Positions 1 to 7,832 of a stretch of DNA of 64,000 nt are shown piece by piece. The notes beneath the pieces are model-generated. The model was not told the origin of the DNA. It worked only from the letters and a program-made list of their open reading frames with translations, and ran no database searches. Numbering within the stretch: position 1 is the first letter of the stretch; each line of letters starts with the position of its first letter. Made by a program: the position numbers and the translations under genes. Origin of the DNA: JBMYRH01 sp049602155 (lineage in GTDB: Bacteria; Myxococcota_A; UBA9042; PHBI01; JBMYRH01); assembly GCA_049602155.1 (NCBI GenBank), contig JBMYRH010000021.1, positions 20,045 through 84,044 of the forward strand. Direction: 5' to 3'.

Positions 1-247
1 TTCGTGCGGCAACTCGTGCCTGACGTTCAGCCTCTAGCGTTTGGGAGCGCCATGTCGCGAGGCTGGTTTTGGCACGGACGATGTCGTCACTCGCGACCGC
101 GAGCACATAGCAGCAACTTCACGATGTACCGCCACCAGTGAGTGAGACGTCGTGCGGGATGCCCTCGGCGTCGATGTGGGTCGCGGCTTGAGTGACTTCG
201 TCGAGGCCGCCCTCCATGATGGGGACCAGTTGTGGGCTGTCGTTCAT
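1..247 (-). CDS. Partial small protein with in-frame UGA, candidate selenoprotein
   Basis: The frame starts at an ATG at 245-247 (an upstream ATG at 320-322 also exists) and runs off the left edge, so the C-terminus is missing. It has one in-frame TGA, at 119-121 (codon 43). After it the same frame stays open for 39 codons to the edge. The residues around it read Gly-Gly-Gly-Thr-Ser-[UGA]-Ser-Cys-Cys-Tyr, so UGA stands next to two cysteines, as a redox or metal-binding Sec would. The part before the UGA (motif LDEVTQAATHIDAEGIPHDV) and the part after it (VLAVASDDIVRAKTSLATW) look like one small alpha/beta domain of the type in which an ageing-effector-like helix precedes a short strand; I do not recognise the family. 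A SECIS-like hairpin follows the UGA. Alternatives are a decayed gene or a sequencing error. No strong ribosome-binding site is visible. Confidence 0.5.
90..103 (-). promoter_or_regulatory. SECIS-like hairpin downstream of UGA (119-121)
   Basis: On the minus strand, counting the U of UGA as +1, bases +19 to +32 read CTCGC-GGTC-GCGAG. This is a perfect 5-bp stem with a GGUC tetraloop. Bacterial SECIS elements are short hairpins just after the UGA with G in the first loop positions, and the E. coli fdhF element has GGUC in its apical loop at +22 to +25. Position, stem length and loop all fit. The hairpin is GC-rich, so chance pairing is possible. Confidence 0.5.
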
Positions 248-349
248 GGTGTCCAAGTTACCAAGGGTGACGAGGTTTGGGGAGCTGAACCGACAGTTCG
301 GCGACTTTCCTTGCGTCTCCAATGATTCAGCGCCTCAATAGAGGGTCTG

Positions 350-1213
350 ATGCGTGCGTTGCTACCGATAACGCTCTTGGCGACCGTGGTTGGCTTTACT
401 TTGCCGGCGCAGGGCAAGGAACGTTGTGTCTCCGTTGGGAAGCCCTCCAATGGTTGGTTGATCGGCGGCCAAGCTTTACCTGGTTCGGAGCGCCTCCAGG
501 TGCGTGAGGGGCGTAACTTCGGTACGCCAGAGCTAGTGGAGGGGATCATCGCTGCAGTTGAAGCGGTGCATGCACGCCACCCGGGAGCACATCGGCTTGT
601 GACAGGTGACTTGTCGCGACGTGAGGGGGGCAAGCTCTCCCGACACGTCTCTCATCAGTCGGGGCGTGACGCGGATATCGGCTACTATCTTCACACAGAT
701 GTACCACCGAGGTGGTTTCGAAAGGCCTCCTCAGAGACCCTCGATGTACCGCGAACTTGGACATTTCTGAGCGCACTGCTCGCTGATGGAAAGAGCGAGT
801 ACATCTTCATCGATTATCGGCTCCAGAAGCTGCTCTATAACTACGCACGCGACGTGGCAAAAGTGAGCCCAGCTGAGCTGAGACGCACGTTCTCGTATCC
901 GAGGGGGCGCAGCGCGCGTGTTGGGATTATTCGTCACCTCAAGGGTCATCGTGACCACATGCACGTGCGTTTTCATGCCCGGACCTCGGTGGGTAACCAG
1001 AGGAGCTATGCTGAAGAGCATGGCACCAAGGCGCTCAAGCCGACGGCGCGCCGCGTGACAATTCGCAAGGGCTGGACGTTGAGCTCGATAGCTCGGAAAT
1101 ATCGGACAACAGTTGCCAAGCTAAGATCTTGGAACAAGCTCCCGCGCGGCGCCACGATTTATCCTGGAGATCGTTTAATTGTGGGCTGGCGAAGTCCACT
1201 CGACGACCTCTAG
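350..1213 (+). CDS. Murein endopeptidase, MepA-like (M74), with LysM domain
   Basis: Exported peptidoglycan hydrolase of 287 aa, expected to cut peptide cross-links in the periplasm. It has an N-terminal signal peptide (about residues 1-22). The catalytic domain carries the two zinc signatures of penicillin-insensitive murein endopeptidases: H102-x4-D107 in SHQSGRDADIG, and H200-x2-H203-x-H205 in HRDHMHVRF. A LysM peptidoglycan-binding domain covers about residues 235-279 (WTLSSIARKYRTTVAKL then NKLPRGATIYPGDRL). E. coli MepA lacks a LysM, so this is a fusion-type variant. The ATG is preceded by GAGGG at good spacing. It converges on the haem cytochrome gene with a 4-bp gap. The family assignment is firm; the exact bond cleaved is inferred. 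Confidence 0.88.
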   Translation: MRALLPITLLATVVGFTLPAQGKERCVSVGKPSNGWLIGGQALPGSERLQVREGRNFGTPELVEGIIAAVEAVHARHPGAHRLVTGDLSRREGGKLSRHVSHQSGRDADIGYYLHTDVPPRWFRKASSETLDVPRTWTFLSALLADGKSEYIFIDYRLQKLLYNYARDVAKVSPAELRRTFSYPRGRSARVGIIRHLKGHRDHMHVRFHARTSVGNQRSYAEEHGTKALKPTARRVTIRKGWTLSSIARKYRTTVAKLRSWNKLPRGATIYPGDRLIVGWRSPLDDL

Positions 1214-1217
1214 CCCT

Positions 1218-3359
1218 TCACTCGAGGTTAAGCGGACCGGGCCAACTCTTGTTGGTCGTCGCGTCCGATGGAATCGGGGTCTGGATCGGGGCCGACGCGG
1301 GGACTTTGATGGCGCGCATCGCCTCAATCTCGTCGAGGGTGAGCGGCCTCTCGACGTCGAGAGAGGGATCCCGGGGAGCGATCAAGGGGACACCGGCTTG
1401 TGTCTGAATGGCATCTAGCTGGTAGGTGGTTTGTGGTGCGCCGGGAGGACATTCTCCGTCGCCTTGGGTCACATCGCAGGCCTCACGAGGGAAGCGTTGC
1501 GTCCCGAACCCGTGGGTCAAGTCGAGGAGAGCCGCGTTGCTGGGAGGGGACTCGTCGCCGGCCGTGTGGCAGCGGTCGCAGGCCATGAAAGCGGTCCGCG
1601 AGCGCACCGTGTGTGGGTGATATGCGCGCTGACCAAAACCAGGTCCGACCCGGCCATCAGGGTGTTCAAAGCGTCGAGGACTTTGGGAGACCCACTCAAC
1701 CGGGGTGGGCTCGAAGACGTCTGGGTCCTCTACGATTAGGCTCATGAAGAGCCGGTCTCCAGGAGCACTGGGGGCGATCATCCCATCTTGGTTTCGCATG
1801 AGCACAAGGTCGTGGAGCGCGACCCACTCCAACGTACTGTCGATCTTGCCTGGGATTTGCTCGCCCGTGGTGTGATACGTCCCAGACGCCAGCAGATCGA
1901 CCTCCACGTGGCATCCATAGCAGCTGGGGAGCCAGCTGGAGTGGCAGGTGTAGCACTCCATTTCGTCGGTGTGGCTAAAGCCGTTTTCGTTGACGCCCAT
2001 CGCCTGCTCTGCGGCCTCGTTGTAGCGCTCATGGCCTGGGGTCACGACGTCCATGGCTTGAGGCACTTGTAGCTCTCGCCCGTCACTTTTGAGGGTCAGG
2101 TAGACGGCCCCATCCCGCTCGTACAACGCATGACGTGGGTCCTGGAGTAGAGCCCGCGCTCGGACGGTGCCATGACAATCGGTGCACTCCGTCTTCACCG
2201 CACAGAACGCATCTCCACCCAGGTGCCCGTTACCGTGGAGCTCCTCGCTGGTGTGGCAATCAATACAGCCCATGCCCGCCTCTTGGTGCACGTCCGGCGG
2301 GGTCTCATCGAAGCCGTTCCCGGCCTGCTCGTCGAGGATGTAGTGGTGGGGATCTTTGCCGTGCAGAGAGCGGCCTAGGGTGCCCGGGTTATCGGGGTTC
2401 GCCTCGGCCAAGTCGGAGGCGTTGCGCATGCCGGCGTAGTTGAGTCCGACTCGGGTGCCATCGTGGTGGCATGTGCCGCAGGTGGAGTCGTCCGGCGCCG
2501 CGGTCATCTCGTGCACGGCGGGGTGGGGGATAGTGAGCGGGTTGAGGGTGGGGTCGTTCGATGCACTGGAGCCGTCCTCGTTGTAGGGCATGTGACATGC
2601 TGAGCACCCGGACGATCGGAAGTCACCTGCGAACCGGTTGTCTCCGAAGTCGTTGAGGTGACATCGTACGCAGGTCTTCGCGAGCATCTGCTCGACGGCG
2701 TTCGCGGCGCTCGCCGCCGTGGCAGGGTTGACGGTTCCGACCGCGATGGGTTGAGGGTCGAACTCTGTCAGGAAGTTCGCGCTACAGACCGTGTTATCGC
2801 CGTCCGCGATCATATCGGTGCTGGCGTATACCGGGACAGGGGAGGGCTGTTTGCCCGCACGATAGCGCGCCGCGGCGAGCTCTCCCGCGGCGTGAGCCAT
2901 TGGAGAGGTCTTTGCCAAGTCACTTTGGGCTTCGTGGCAAGGCCCACAGGTCTCATCGACGACGCGGAAATCACCTGGGTTGACGAATCGGAGATAGGCA
3001 GGGTCGACCTCGTCCAGCTCTCCCGAGCGCAGTTGTCGGAGCCGGCTAGGGCCATAGGAGGGAGAGACATGAGCTCGGTCCATGTCGTACACCCAGCCCG
3101 TGCTGCACTCCGGGTCCGAGGGCGTGCCTCCGATGGCGCCATCACAGACCCAGTCTTGCCCGCCATGACATGTGACGCAGGAGACCTCAGACCAGGGATG
3201 GGCCTGCTCAATACCATGAGGTGAACCCTCCTCGTCACGGGGTTGGTGACAGACCTCACAGTTGGGGCGATGGGCGACGACACGCTCGGGCGCCGCCTCG
3301 CACGCGGTCAACGCTGTGAGTAAGGAGAGCAGAGCGAGACGCAGGGCGCGCAGCATCAT
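1218..3359 (-). CDS. Undecahaem c-type cytochrome lipoprotein
   Basis: A 713-aa exported lipoprotein with eleven CXXCH haem-binding motifs (CEVCH, CVTCH, CGPCH, CVRCH, CSACH, CGTCH, CIDCH, CTDCH, CYTCH, CYGCH, CDRCH). The signal peptide ends in a lipobox (LTALTAC, Cys20), so it should be anchored in a membrane, most likely the outer membrane. Haems are spread over residues 35 to about 620, and a haem-free tail follows. Many His residues outside the motifs could be distal ligands. The ATGATG start overlaps the TGA of the upstream lipoprotein gene, which suggests translational coupling. Multihaem lipoproteins of this type carry electrons across the periplasm or to extracellular acceptors; the actual donor and acceptor cannot be told from the sequence. 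No oxidoreductase domain is recognisable, so nitrite or hydroxylamine reductase activity is not supported. Confidence 0.9.
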   Translation of the reverse strand: MMLRALRLALLSLLTALTACEAAPERVVAHRPNCEVCHQPRDEEGSPHGIEQAHPWSEVSCVTCHGGQDWVCDGAIGGTPSDPECSTGWVYDMDRAHVSPSYGPSRLRQLRSGELDEVDPAYLRFVNPGDFRVVDETCGPCHEAQSDLAKTSPMAHAAGELAAARYRAGKQPSPVPVYASTDMIADGDNTVCSANFLTEFDPQPIAVGTVNPATAASAANAVEQMLAKTCVRCHLNDFGDNRFAGDFRSSGCSACHMPYNEDGSSASNDPTLNPLTIPHPAVHEMTAAPDDSTCGTCHHDGTRVGLNYAGMRNASDLAEANPDNPGTLGRSLHGKDPHHYILDEQAGNGFDETPPDVHQEAGMGCIDCHTSEELHGNGHLGGDAFCAVKTECTDCHGTVRARALLQDPRHALYERDGAVYLTLKSDGRELQVPQAMDVVTPGHERYNEAAEQAMGVNENGFSHTDEMECYTCHSSWLPSCYGCHVEVDLLASGTYHTTGEQIPGKIDSTLEWVALHDLVLMRNQDGMIAPSAPGDRLFMSLIVEDPDVFEPTPVEWVSQSPRRFEHPDGRVGPGFGQRAYHPHTVRSRTAFMACDRCHTAGDESPPSNAALLDLTHGFGTQRFPREACDVTQGDGECPPGAPQTTYQLDAIQTQAGVPLIAPRDPSLDVERPLTLDEIEAMRAIKVPASAPIQTPIPSDATTNKSWPGPLNLE

Positions 3360-3961
3360 TCTTCGCCAGCCAAGGTGACCTCATAGCTCGCGGTCCCGAC
3401 GCGGTCCCCGTCGTCGGTGATGGAGATCTCGAGCGTCGCTGAGAGCCCGAACAGCTCCTCTAGGGGCTCAAGTGCATGTGCCTCGTCGCGCTTGATTCGG
3501 ACCGGGTAGAATTTGATCTCAAGCCAGCCATCGACGGCCGGGAAGAGCTTCACAGTCGTGTAGGACTCTCCAATTATTTCACCGGTTTCTGCAGTGAGAG
3601 CGGCCAATATGACGGCCTTGCTCTCACCGCCCACCATGCGCACTGCGGGCATGATCCACTCTCCGCCTTGAACGCCGTTGACGATGACGAGCGGGCTCCC
3701 CGTCTCCATGAAGGGGGTGTAGAGCGTGTCGGTGTAGGTCCCCATCTCGACGAGGAGCTCCCCAGGAGGTACTTCAATGCCGGACCCTTGGTGTTCCCAC
3801 GGGACGACCTCGGGATCGATAAGGATGGGCTGCACACTGTCACAGGCCACACCCCACAAGAGGGCGGCAAGTGCGCAACCAAAGATGACGACATGACGGT
3901 ACACGTCCGTGAGCTTACCAAAGCCGAACGCTCGATGTGGTGGGAGACGTGTGGCGCGCAC
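3356..3961 (-). CDS. Hypothetical lipoprotein, cytochrome operon
   Basis: A 201-aa protein with a hydrophobic segment ending in a lipobox (LLWGVAC, about residue 40). The mature part is mostly beta-strand-like, with evenly spaced hydrophobic segments and no Cys. I do not recognise the family; an immunoglobulin-like or jelly-roll sandwich is a guess. The GTG start overlaps the upstream stop as TAGTG, and its own stop overlaps the ATG of the 11-haem cytochrome as ATGATG, so the three genes almost certainly form one operon. The N-terminus before the signal segment is long (about 20 residues), and an internal GTG closer to the hydrophobic stretch is an alternative start. By context it may be a partner or assembly factor of the cytochrome. 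Confidence 0.7.
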   Translation of the reverse strand: MRATRLPPHRAFGFGKLTDVYRHVVIFGCALAALLWGVACDSVQPILIDPEVVPWEHQGSGIEVPPGELLVEMGTYTDTLYTPFMETGSPLVIVNGVQGGEWIMPAVRMVGGESKAVILAALTAETGEIIGESYTTVKLFPAVDGWLEIKFYPVRIKRDEAHALEPLEELFGLSATLEISITDDGDRVGTASYEVTLAGEE

Positions 3962-4413
3962 TAGATTCGCCGGAATTTCCAGGCCCCGCCTTCGCGCTCC
4001 AAGGTGAAGGGGCGGGGCATCCCGTCAGCGTGGCAGGCGAGGAAGAGCTTGAGCTCGTTGCCGACCTCTTCACGTCGCGTGATGTGGAGCTTAGCTCGGG
4101 CTTTGCCTCGCAGGCAGTGAGGCACCAGCTTTCGAGCGGCCTTGAGGTTGAACTCCTTCAGGCTCTTCACAGCCATCGGGGTGAGGCACAGCTTTGCTTT
4201 GTGGCAGTAGCGCTTGACCCATCGGTTGAACTTGCCGTCGGCGATCAGCTTCAAGCCCTCAAGCACAACGAACTCAGGGGTCCCTTTCAGGGGCGTGATT
4301 AAGCCCTCATTGACCTCTTCTTTCTCTGTTTCCGCAAGGGGAGCCGCCCAGATGACGGGGGCTGTTAGGCAGCCGATAAGAGAGAGCGTCGTCGCTGTGA
4401 TGAGGATCTTCAT
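3961..4413 (-). CDS. Hypothetical secreted protein, first gene of cytochrome operon
   Basis: A 150-aa protein starting at the ATG at 4411-4413, which has GGAGG a few bases upstream. The longer frame upstream lacks coding character and overlaps the decarboxylase gene. A signal peptide (MKILITATTLSLIGCLTAPVIWAA) is followed by a basic mature domain. That domain has three Cys (YCHKAKLC, HCLRGKA) plus one near the end, so disulfides are possible. The fold resembles small ligand-binding or NTF2-like proteins (final strands RPFTLEREGGAWKFRRI), but the assignment is weak. It overlaps the next gene by one base and leads the operon that ends in the undecahaem cytochrome. Confidence 0.65.
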   Translation of the reverse strand: MKILITATTLSLIGCLTAPVIWAAPLAETEKEEVNEGLITPLKGTPEFVVLEGLKLIADGKFNRWVKRYCHKAKLCLTPMAVKSLKEFNLKAARKLVPHCLRGKARAKLHITRREEVGNELKLFLACHADGMPRPFTLEREGGAWKFRRI

Positions 4414-4439
4414 GGCGCCTCCGAGTCGGCGTGAGCCTA

Positions 4440-5888
4440 TCACGCAGGGACCGACCCGAGGAGATCCTCGAGGCAATGCTCGATGTGATGCGTGTGTGTT
4501 CGAAAGCTCAGCACACAGACCCGCAGCGTAAATACGGGTCCCTCGCTGGAAGGGAGCGTTGTGCTGGAGAGGTGGACCCGTTGTTTGGCGTTCGTCGCTG
4601 TCATCCACTCGGCGTTTCGTGCGTTCCATACGGCCAGAGCTTCGCCCGGGCGACGGACCAGTCGAAATCCGACAGCGCTTGTCTGGGGGGGATGTAGCAC
4701 TTCGATTGGGGCGTCGGAGGCACTCAGGGCGTCGTGAAACCGTCGCGCGAGCATGAGTTTATCGCTGAGCGCACGTCTAAAGGGGCCGGCTCCAAAGAGC
4801 ATGAGGGAGAGCCAGAGGCGTAGCCCGCGATACGGCCGGCTCAACTCCGGTCCGTAAGAGGCGGGGGAAGGGGGAGCACCGTCGTGACCGAAGGTGTCGA
4901 AGTCCTGCAGATACGTGGCGTCAGCATCGTGCGCGGCGAGCAGCGCACGGCCATCTTTCACCAAGAGGCACCCGGTGCCGTAGGGCAGGAAAAGCCCCTT
5001 GTGGGGGTCGAAGGTGATCGAGTCCGCTCCTTCGATCCCTCGCAGCAGCTCGCGCCCCTCGGGGCAAAGCACGAAGGCCCCTCCGTAAGCTCCGTCAATA
5101 TGGAGCCACGTGCGCGTCGCCTGGCTGACAGCGACGAGCTCGGGGAGGGGATCGACCGCTCCCGTGTTGGTGGTCCCTGCGGCCGCGACGACCGCCATGG
5201 GAGCGCAGCCAGCCGCGACATCACGCCTTATCATCTGCTCGAGCTCCCTCGGGCACATGCGCATCTCGTCGTCTACGGGGACGATGCGCATTGCTTTGGA
5301 GGGCAAGCCGGCCAACCTGACGGACTTCGAGACCGAGTGATGTGCCTGCGCGGAGGTGTAGACTGTGGCGGTGCGAAAGTCACCGGTGTCGCCAAAACGG
5401 GTCTGTCGCGCTGCGATCAGCGCGGAGAGGTTGGCTTGAGAGCCGCCCGAGGTGAACAGACCTCTGGCCTGAGGCCCGTAGCCGAACTCCCGAGCCAGCC
5501 AAGTCAGCACGTCAGCTTCGAAGCGCACGAAGGCCGGAGCAGCTCCGGAGAGCCCCGTGAATCGGTTGAATGATGCAGCGATTAAGTCGGCCATTCCGGC
5601 TGTGATCAGCCCGCCACCCGGTACATAGGCCAGATATCCGCCGGCGGTCGTGTTCAAGGCGACTCCGCTGGCCTCTTCAAGAAGCGCCGAGATGGCCTCC
5701 ATCCCACCAGCCATCGGGGTCTCTAGGATGGGCTGACTGAGCGCCCTCGCTCGGCGGTGCCCCGCCTCACCCACGGCGCCCATCGCTGGTTCGCTTGCAG
5801 TGCGCTCTTGATGGTCGGTCACGAGTTGACTGACGATCGTGAGCCAGTGTTGGAGGGTCGCTTTCTCGGGTTCTAATGGGCTGGTCAT
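4440..5888 (-). CDS. PLP-dependent decarboxylase, aromatic-L-amino-acid type (group II)
   Basis: A 482-aa cytosolic enzyme of the glutamate/aromatic amino acid decarboxylase family. The PLP lysine is K297 in DSITFDPHKGLFLPYGTG. The HIDGAYGG motif (H263, D265) provides the residues that stack on and ionise the cofactor ring, and the FTSGGSQANL segment (about 145-154) contacts the phosphate. The N-terminal helical segment and C-terminal domain are both present, so it is full length. The substrate cannot be fixed from sequence: aromatic amino acids are usual for this length and motif set, but aspartate, glutamate and other substrates occur in the family. It starts at ATG, with no clear ribosome-binding site. 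It lies upstream of the cytochrome operon with 26 bp between, so co-transcription is possible. Confidence 0.85.
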   Translation of the reverse strand: MTSPLEPEKATLQHWLTIVSQLVTDHQERTASEPAMGAVGEAGHRRARALSQPILETPMAGGMEAISALLEEASGVALNTTAGGYLAYVPGGGLITAGMADLIAASFNRFTGLSGAAPAFVRFEADVLTWLAREFGYGPQARGLFTSGGSQANLSALIAARQTRFGDTGDFRTATVYTSAQAHHSVSKSVRLAGLPSKAMRIVPVDDEMRMCPRELEQMIRRDVAAGCAPMAVVAAAGTTNTGAVDPLPELVAVSQATRTWLHIDGAYGGAFVLCPEGRELLRGIEGADSITFDPHKGLFLPYGTGCLLVKDGRALLAAHDADATYLQDFDTFGHDGAPPSPASYGPELSRPYRGLRLWLSLMLFGAGPFRRALSDKLMLARRFHDALSASDAPIEVLHPPQTSAVGFRLVRRPGEALAVWNARNAEWMTATNAKQRVHLSSTTLPSSEGPVFTLRVCVLSFRTHTHHIEHCLEDLLGSVPA

Positions 5889-6167
5889 GACGGTGGCTTA
5901 GCCAATGGATGTCCCTTGTGTCTACCGTTGCGAGGCTCTGAGGCGTGGACGGGTCGCGACTGGATCACGCGCAGTCGGTCGTTTAACGTGGATTTCTTCA
6001 GCCAGCGGCCTTCTCTCCCGTTGTCTTCGAGCAGTGGGTGCCGTCGGGGCACTCAGTCGAATCGGGCGCTGTCGGGGCGCCCAGGCGTATCGGGACACTT
6101 TCGGGACCGATGTGCCGAGATCTATCTGCAGCTGCCGCCGCCTAAGGGCACGGAGGGAGGCGTTATT

Positions 6168-7241
6168 GTGAAAATTCTAGAATCATCAATCAACCTTGCG
6201 AGCGCACATCAGTCGATCACCTCAGAGGTAGAGGGCGGCCGGCTGGTCGCGTGGCGCGACAGCACGGCGTCGGCACCTCCGTCGCCCCCATCGCTTGGGC
6301 CGGACACTGTCGAGATCTCGTCGGCGGCGAGGGATTTGCTGCCGATGCCGACGGAGATCGACGCAGAGGCCCCTGCTGACCGGCTCGATGACTTCGAGAT
6401 GAAGCTCATGGGCCTCATCTTGGAGGCCCTCACCGGGATGGCTTGGGACGTGTCGAATACACAGGAGCTGCTTGACGCTTTCGAGTCGGGCTTCAGCGGC
6501 GACCCAAGGCAAAGTCGAACACGGGAGGCGGCCCTTGTGAGGCGAGATTCGGGGCCAAGAGACAGTTGGGGGCTTCAAGTGGACCTCTATCGGTCCTACC
6601 GAGAGACGGAGAAGGTCTCTTTTGACGCAGAGGGGATCGTGAAGACCGCTGATGGGCGCGAGATCCACATCGACGTGGAGCTGCGTATGGCGAGAGAGTG
6701 GGCCGAGGAGCACTCGCTGTCGCTACGACTAGAGGGGAGCAGCAGCCCAGAGATGGTGGACCCCTTGGTGATCAACTTTGAGGGCACCGCTGCGGAGCTG
6801 ACCAGTGACACCTTCACGTTTGACCTGGACGTGGATGGTCGCGAAGAGCAGATCGCTATGCTCGCGCCGGGGAGCGCCTATTTGGCACACGATGCCAACG
6901 GAGATGGGGTCGTCAATGATGGTAGTGAGCTCTTCGGACCGAGCACGGGGAACGGGTTCGGTGAGCTCGCGCAGTACGACGACGATGGAAACGGGTGGAT
7001 CGATGAGGGAGACGACATCTTTCGAGGTCTGCGGCTTTGGTCACAGCGGCCGGATGGCAGCTCACGCCTGGTTGGGCTCGGGGCTGCGGGTATTGGGGCC
7101 ATCTATCTGGGCCACGCTCAGACGGAGTTTCAGCTCAAGGACGATGAGAACACGACCCTGGGCCAAGTGACGGACACCGGTATCTTCCTTCATGACGATG
7201 GACGAGTCGGCACCGTCCAGGAGCTCGATCTCGTCGCTTAG
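6168..7241 (+). CDS. EF-hand-like calcium-binding protein of unknown role
   Basis: A 357-aa protein. The GTG at 6168 is chosen because GGAGGGAGG lies about 7 bases upstream; the frame is open further upstream but shows no start signal. No signal peptide is visible. The N-terminal half is unrecognised and acidic. The C-terminal half has two Asp-rich loops like EF-hand or dockerin calcium sites, DANGDGVVNDGSELFGPSTG and YDDDGNGWIDEGDDIF. A conserved ending (FRGLRLW, AAGIGAIYLG, FLHDDGRVGTVQELDL) matches a domain I know from many uncharacterised proteobacterial proteins, often at the end of haemolysin-type Ca-binding proteins. Calcium binding is therefore likely, the function unknown. It converges on the pseudopilin-like gene across a hairpin. 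Confidence 0.7.
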   Translation: MKILESSINLASAHQSITSEVEGGRLVAWRDSTASAPPSPPSLGPDTVEISSAARDLLPMPTEIDAEAPADRLDDFEMKLMGLILEALTGMAWDVSNTQELLDAFESGFSGDPRQSRTREAALVRRDSGPRDSWGLQVDLYRSYRETEKVSFDAEGIVKTADGREIHIDVELRMAREWAEEHSLSLRLEGSSSPEMVDPLVINFEGTAAELTSDTFTFDLDVDGREEQIAMLAPGSAYLAHDANGDGVVNDGSELFGPSTGNGFGELAQYDDDGNGWIDEGDDIFRGLRLWSQRPDGSSRLVGLGAAGIGAIYLGHAQTEFQLKDDENTTLGQVTDTGIFLHDDGRVGTVQELDLVA

Positions 7242-7250
7242 TGGTCAGCC

Positions 7251-7282
7251 TGCGTCTCCTTCGAGTGCTCGGAGGAGGCGCA
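7251..7282. terminator. Hairpin between convergent genes, possible bidirectional terminator
   Basis: The sequence TGCGTCTCC-TT-CGAG-TG-CTCG-GA-GGAGGCGCA folds into a 9-bp stem (one G-T wobble), a small internal loop and a 4-bp inner stem. It lies exactly between two convergent stop codons. There is no U-run on either side, so it may be a weak or Rho-assisted terminator. Confidence 0.45.
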
Positions 7283-7286
7283 GCTG

Positions 7287-7832
7287 TCACTTGATGCGCT
7301 TATACGGGCTACGGTCGGTGGGAGAGACTTTAAAGGTGTGGCAGACGTCATCGGGGCCCGAGGGAGGCCTCTCCATTTCAGCGTCGGCCTTCAAGCGCTC
7401 TTCGCTGATGTCGAAGTTCCGAAGCTGGTCTTGCCATCCATCGGGTGAGTAGGTGGTGTCACTGCAGGCATCGTCTGCCTTATTGGGCCCGAGGCTGTAG
7501 ACGACGTACGCCGTGTTGTCCCCTCTGTCGTCAGGCATCAATGCATAGGGGATGTTCCAGAGGTCGAAGGACGGATCCCGGCCCTTGTCGGCCTCCATGG
7601 ACTCACGGATGTGGTCGCTGAAGTCTGCGGGGCTCTGCGACAGCTCCTCGAGGTCCTCGCCGTAGATGTAGTCCTGCTTAAGCCCCATTGAGATTCCGGA
7701 GAGCTCGTACTCGGTCAAGCCGACCTTGACGGTGTTGATCACCCGCTCCGCGGCATCTTTACCGACAGTGGCTGTCATAGTGACGCCCGCCATCATCATA
7801 GCCAGCGGCATGACGTTCATTTGGCCCAACAT
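7287..7832 (-). CDS. Small protein with GspG-like C-terminal region
   Basis: A 181-aa protein whose ATG follows directly on the stop of the cNMP-binding membrane protein, so the two are probably co-transcribed. The N-terminus is a short hydrophobic stretch rich in Met (MPLAMMMAGVTMTATVG). It is not a canonical type IV pilin leader: no FTLIE and no prepilin peptidase Gly-Phe site. The part DPSFDLWNIPYALMPDD then YVVYSLGPNKADDACSD resembles the C-terminal calcium-site region of GspG major pseudopilins (DPWGNPY then YDLYSLGPDG). That is a motif-level resemblance only. A degenerate or signal-less pseudopilin fold is the best guess, with low certainty. Confidence 0.5.
   Translation of the reverse strand: MLGQMNVMPLAMMMAGVTMTATVGKDAAERVINTVKVGLTEYELSGISMGLKQDYIYGEDLEELSQSPADFSDHIRESMEADKGRDPSFDLWNIPYALMPDDRGDNTAYVVYSLGPNKADDACSDTTYSPDGWQDQLRNFDISEERLKADAEMERPPSGPDDVCHTFKVSPTDRSPYKRIK

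Noticed and set aside
5916..6167. N-terminal extension of the Ca-binding-type protein
   Set aside because: No start signal; the GTG at 6168 has a strong GGAGGGAGG. The extension looks non-coding.
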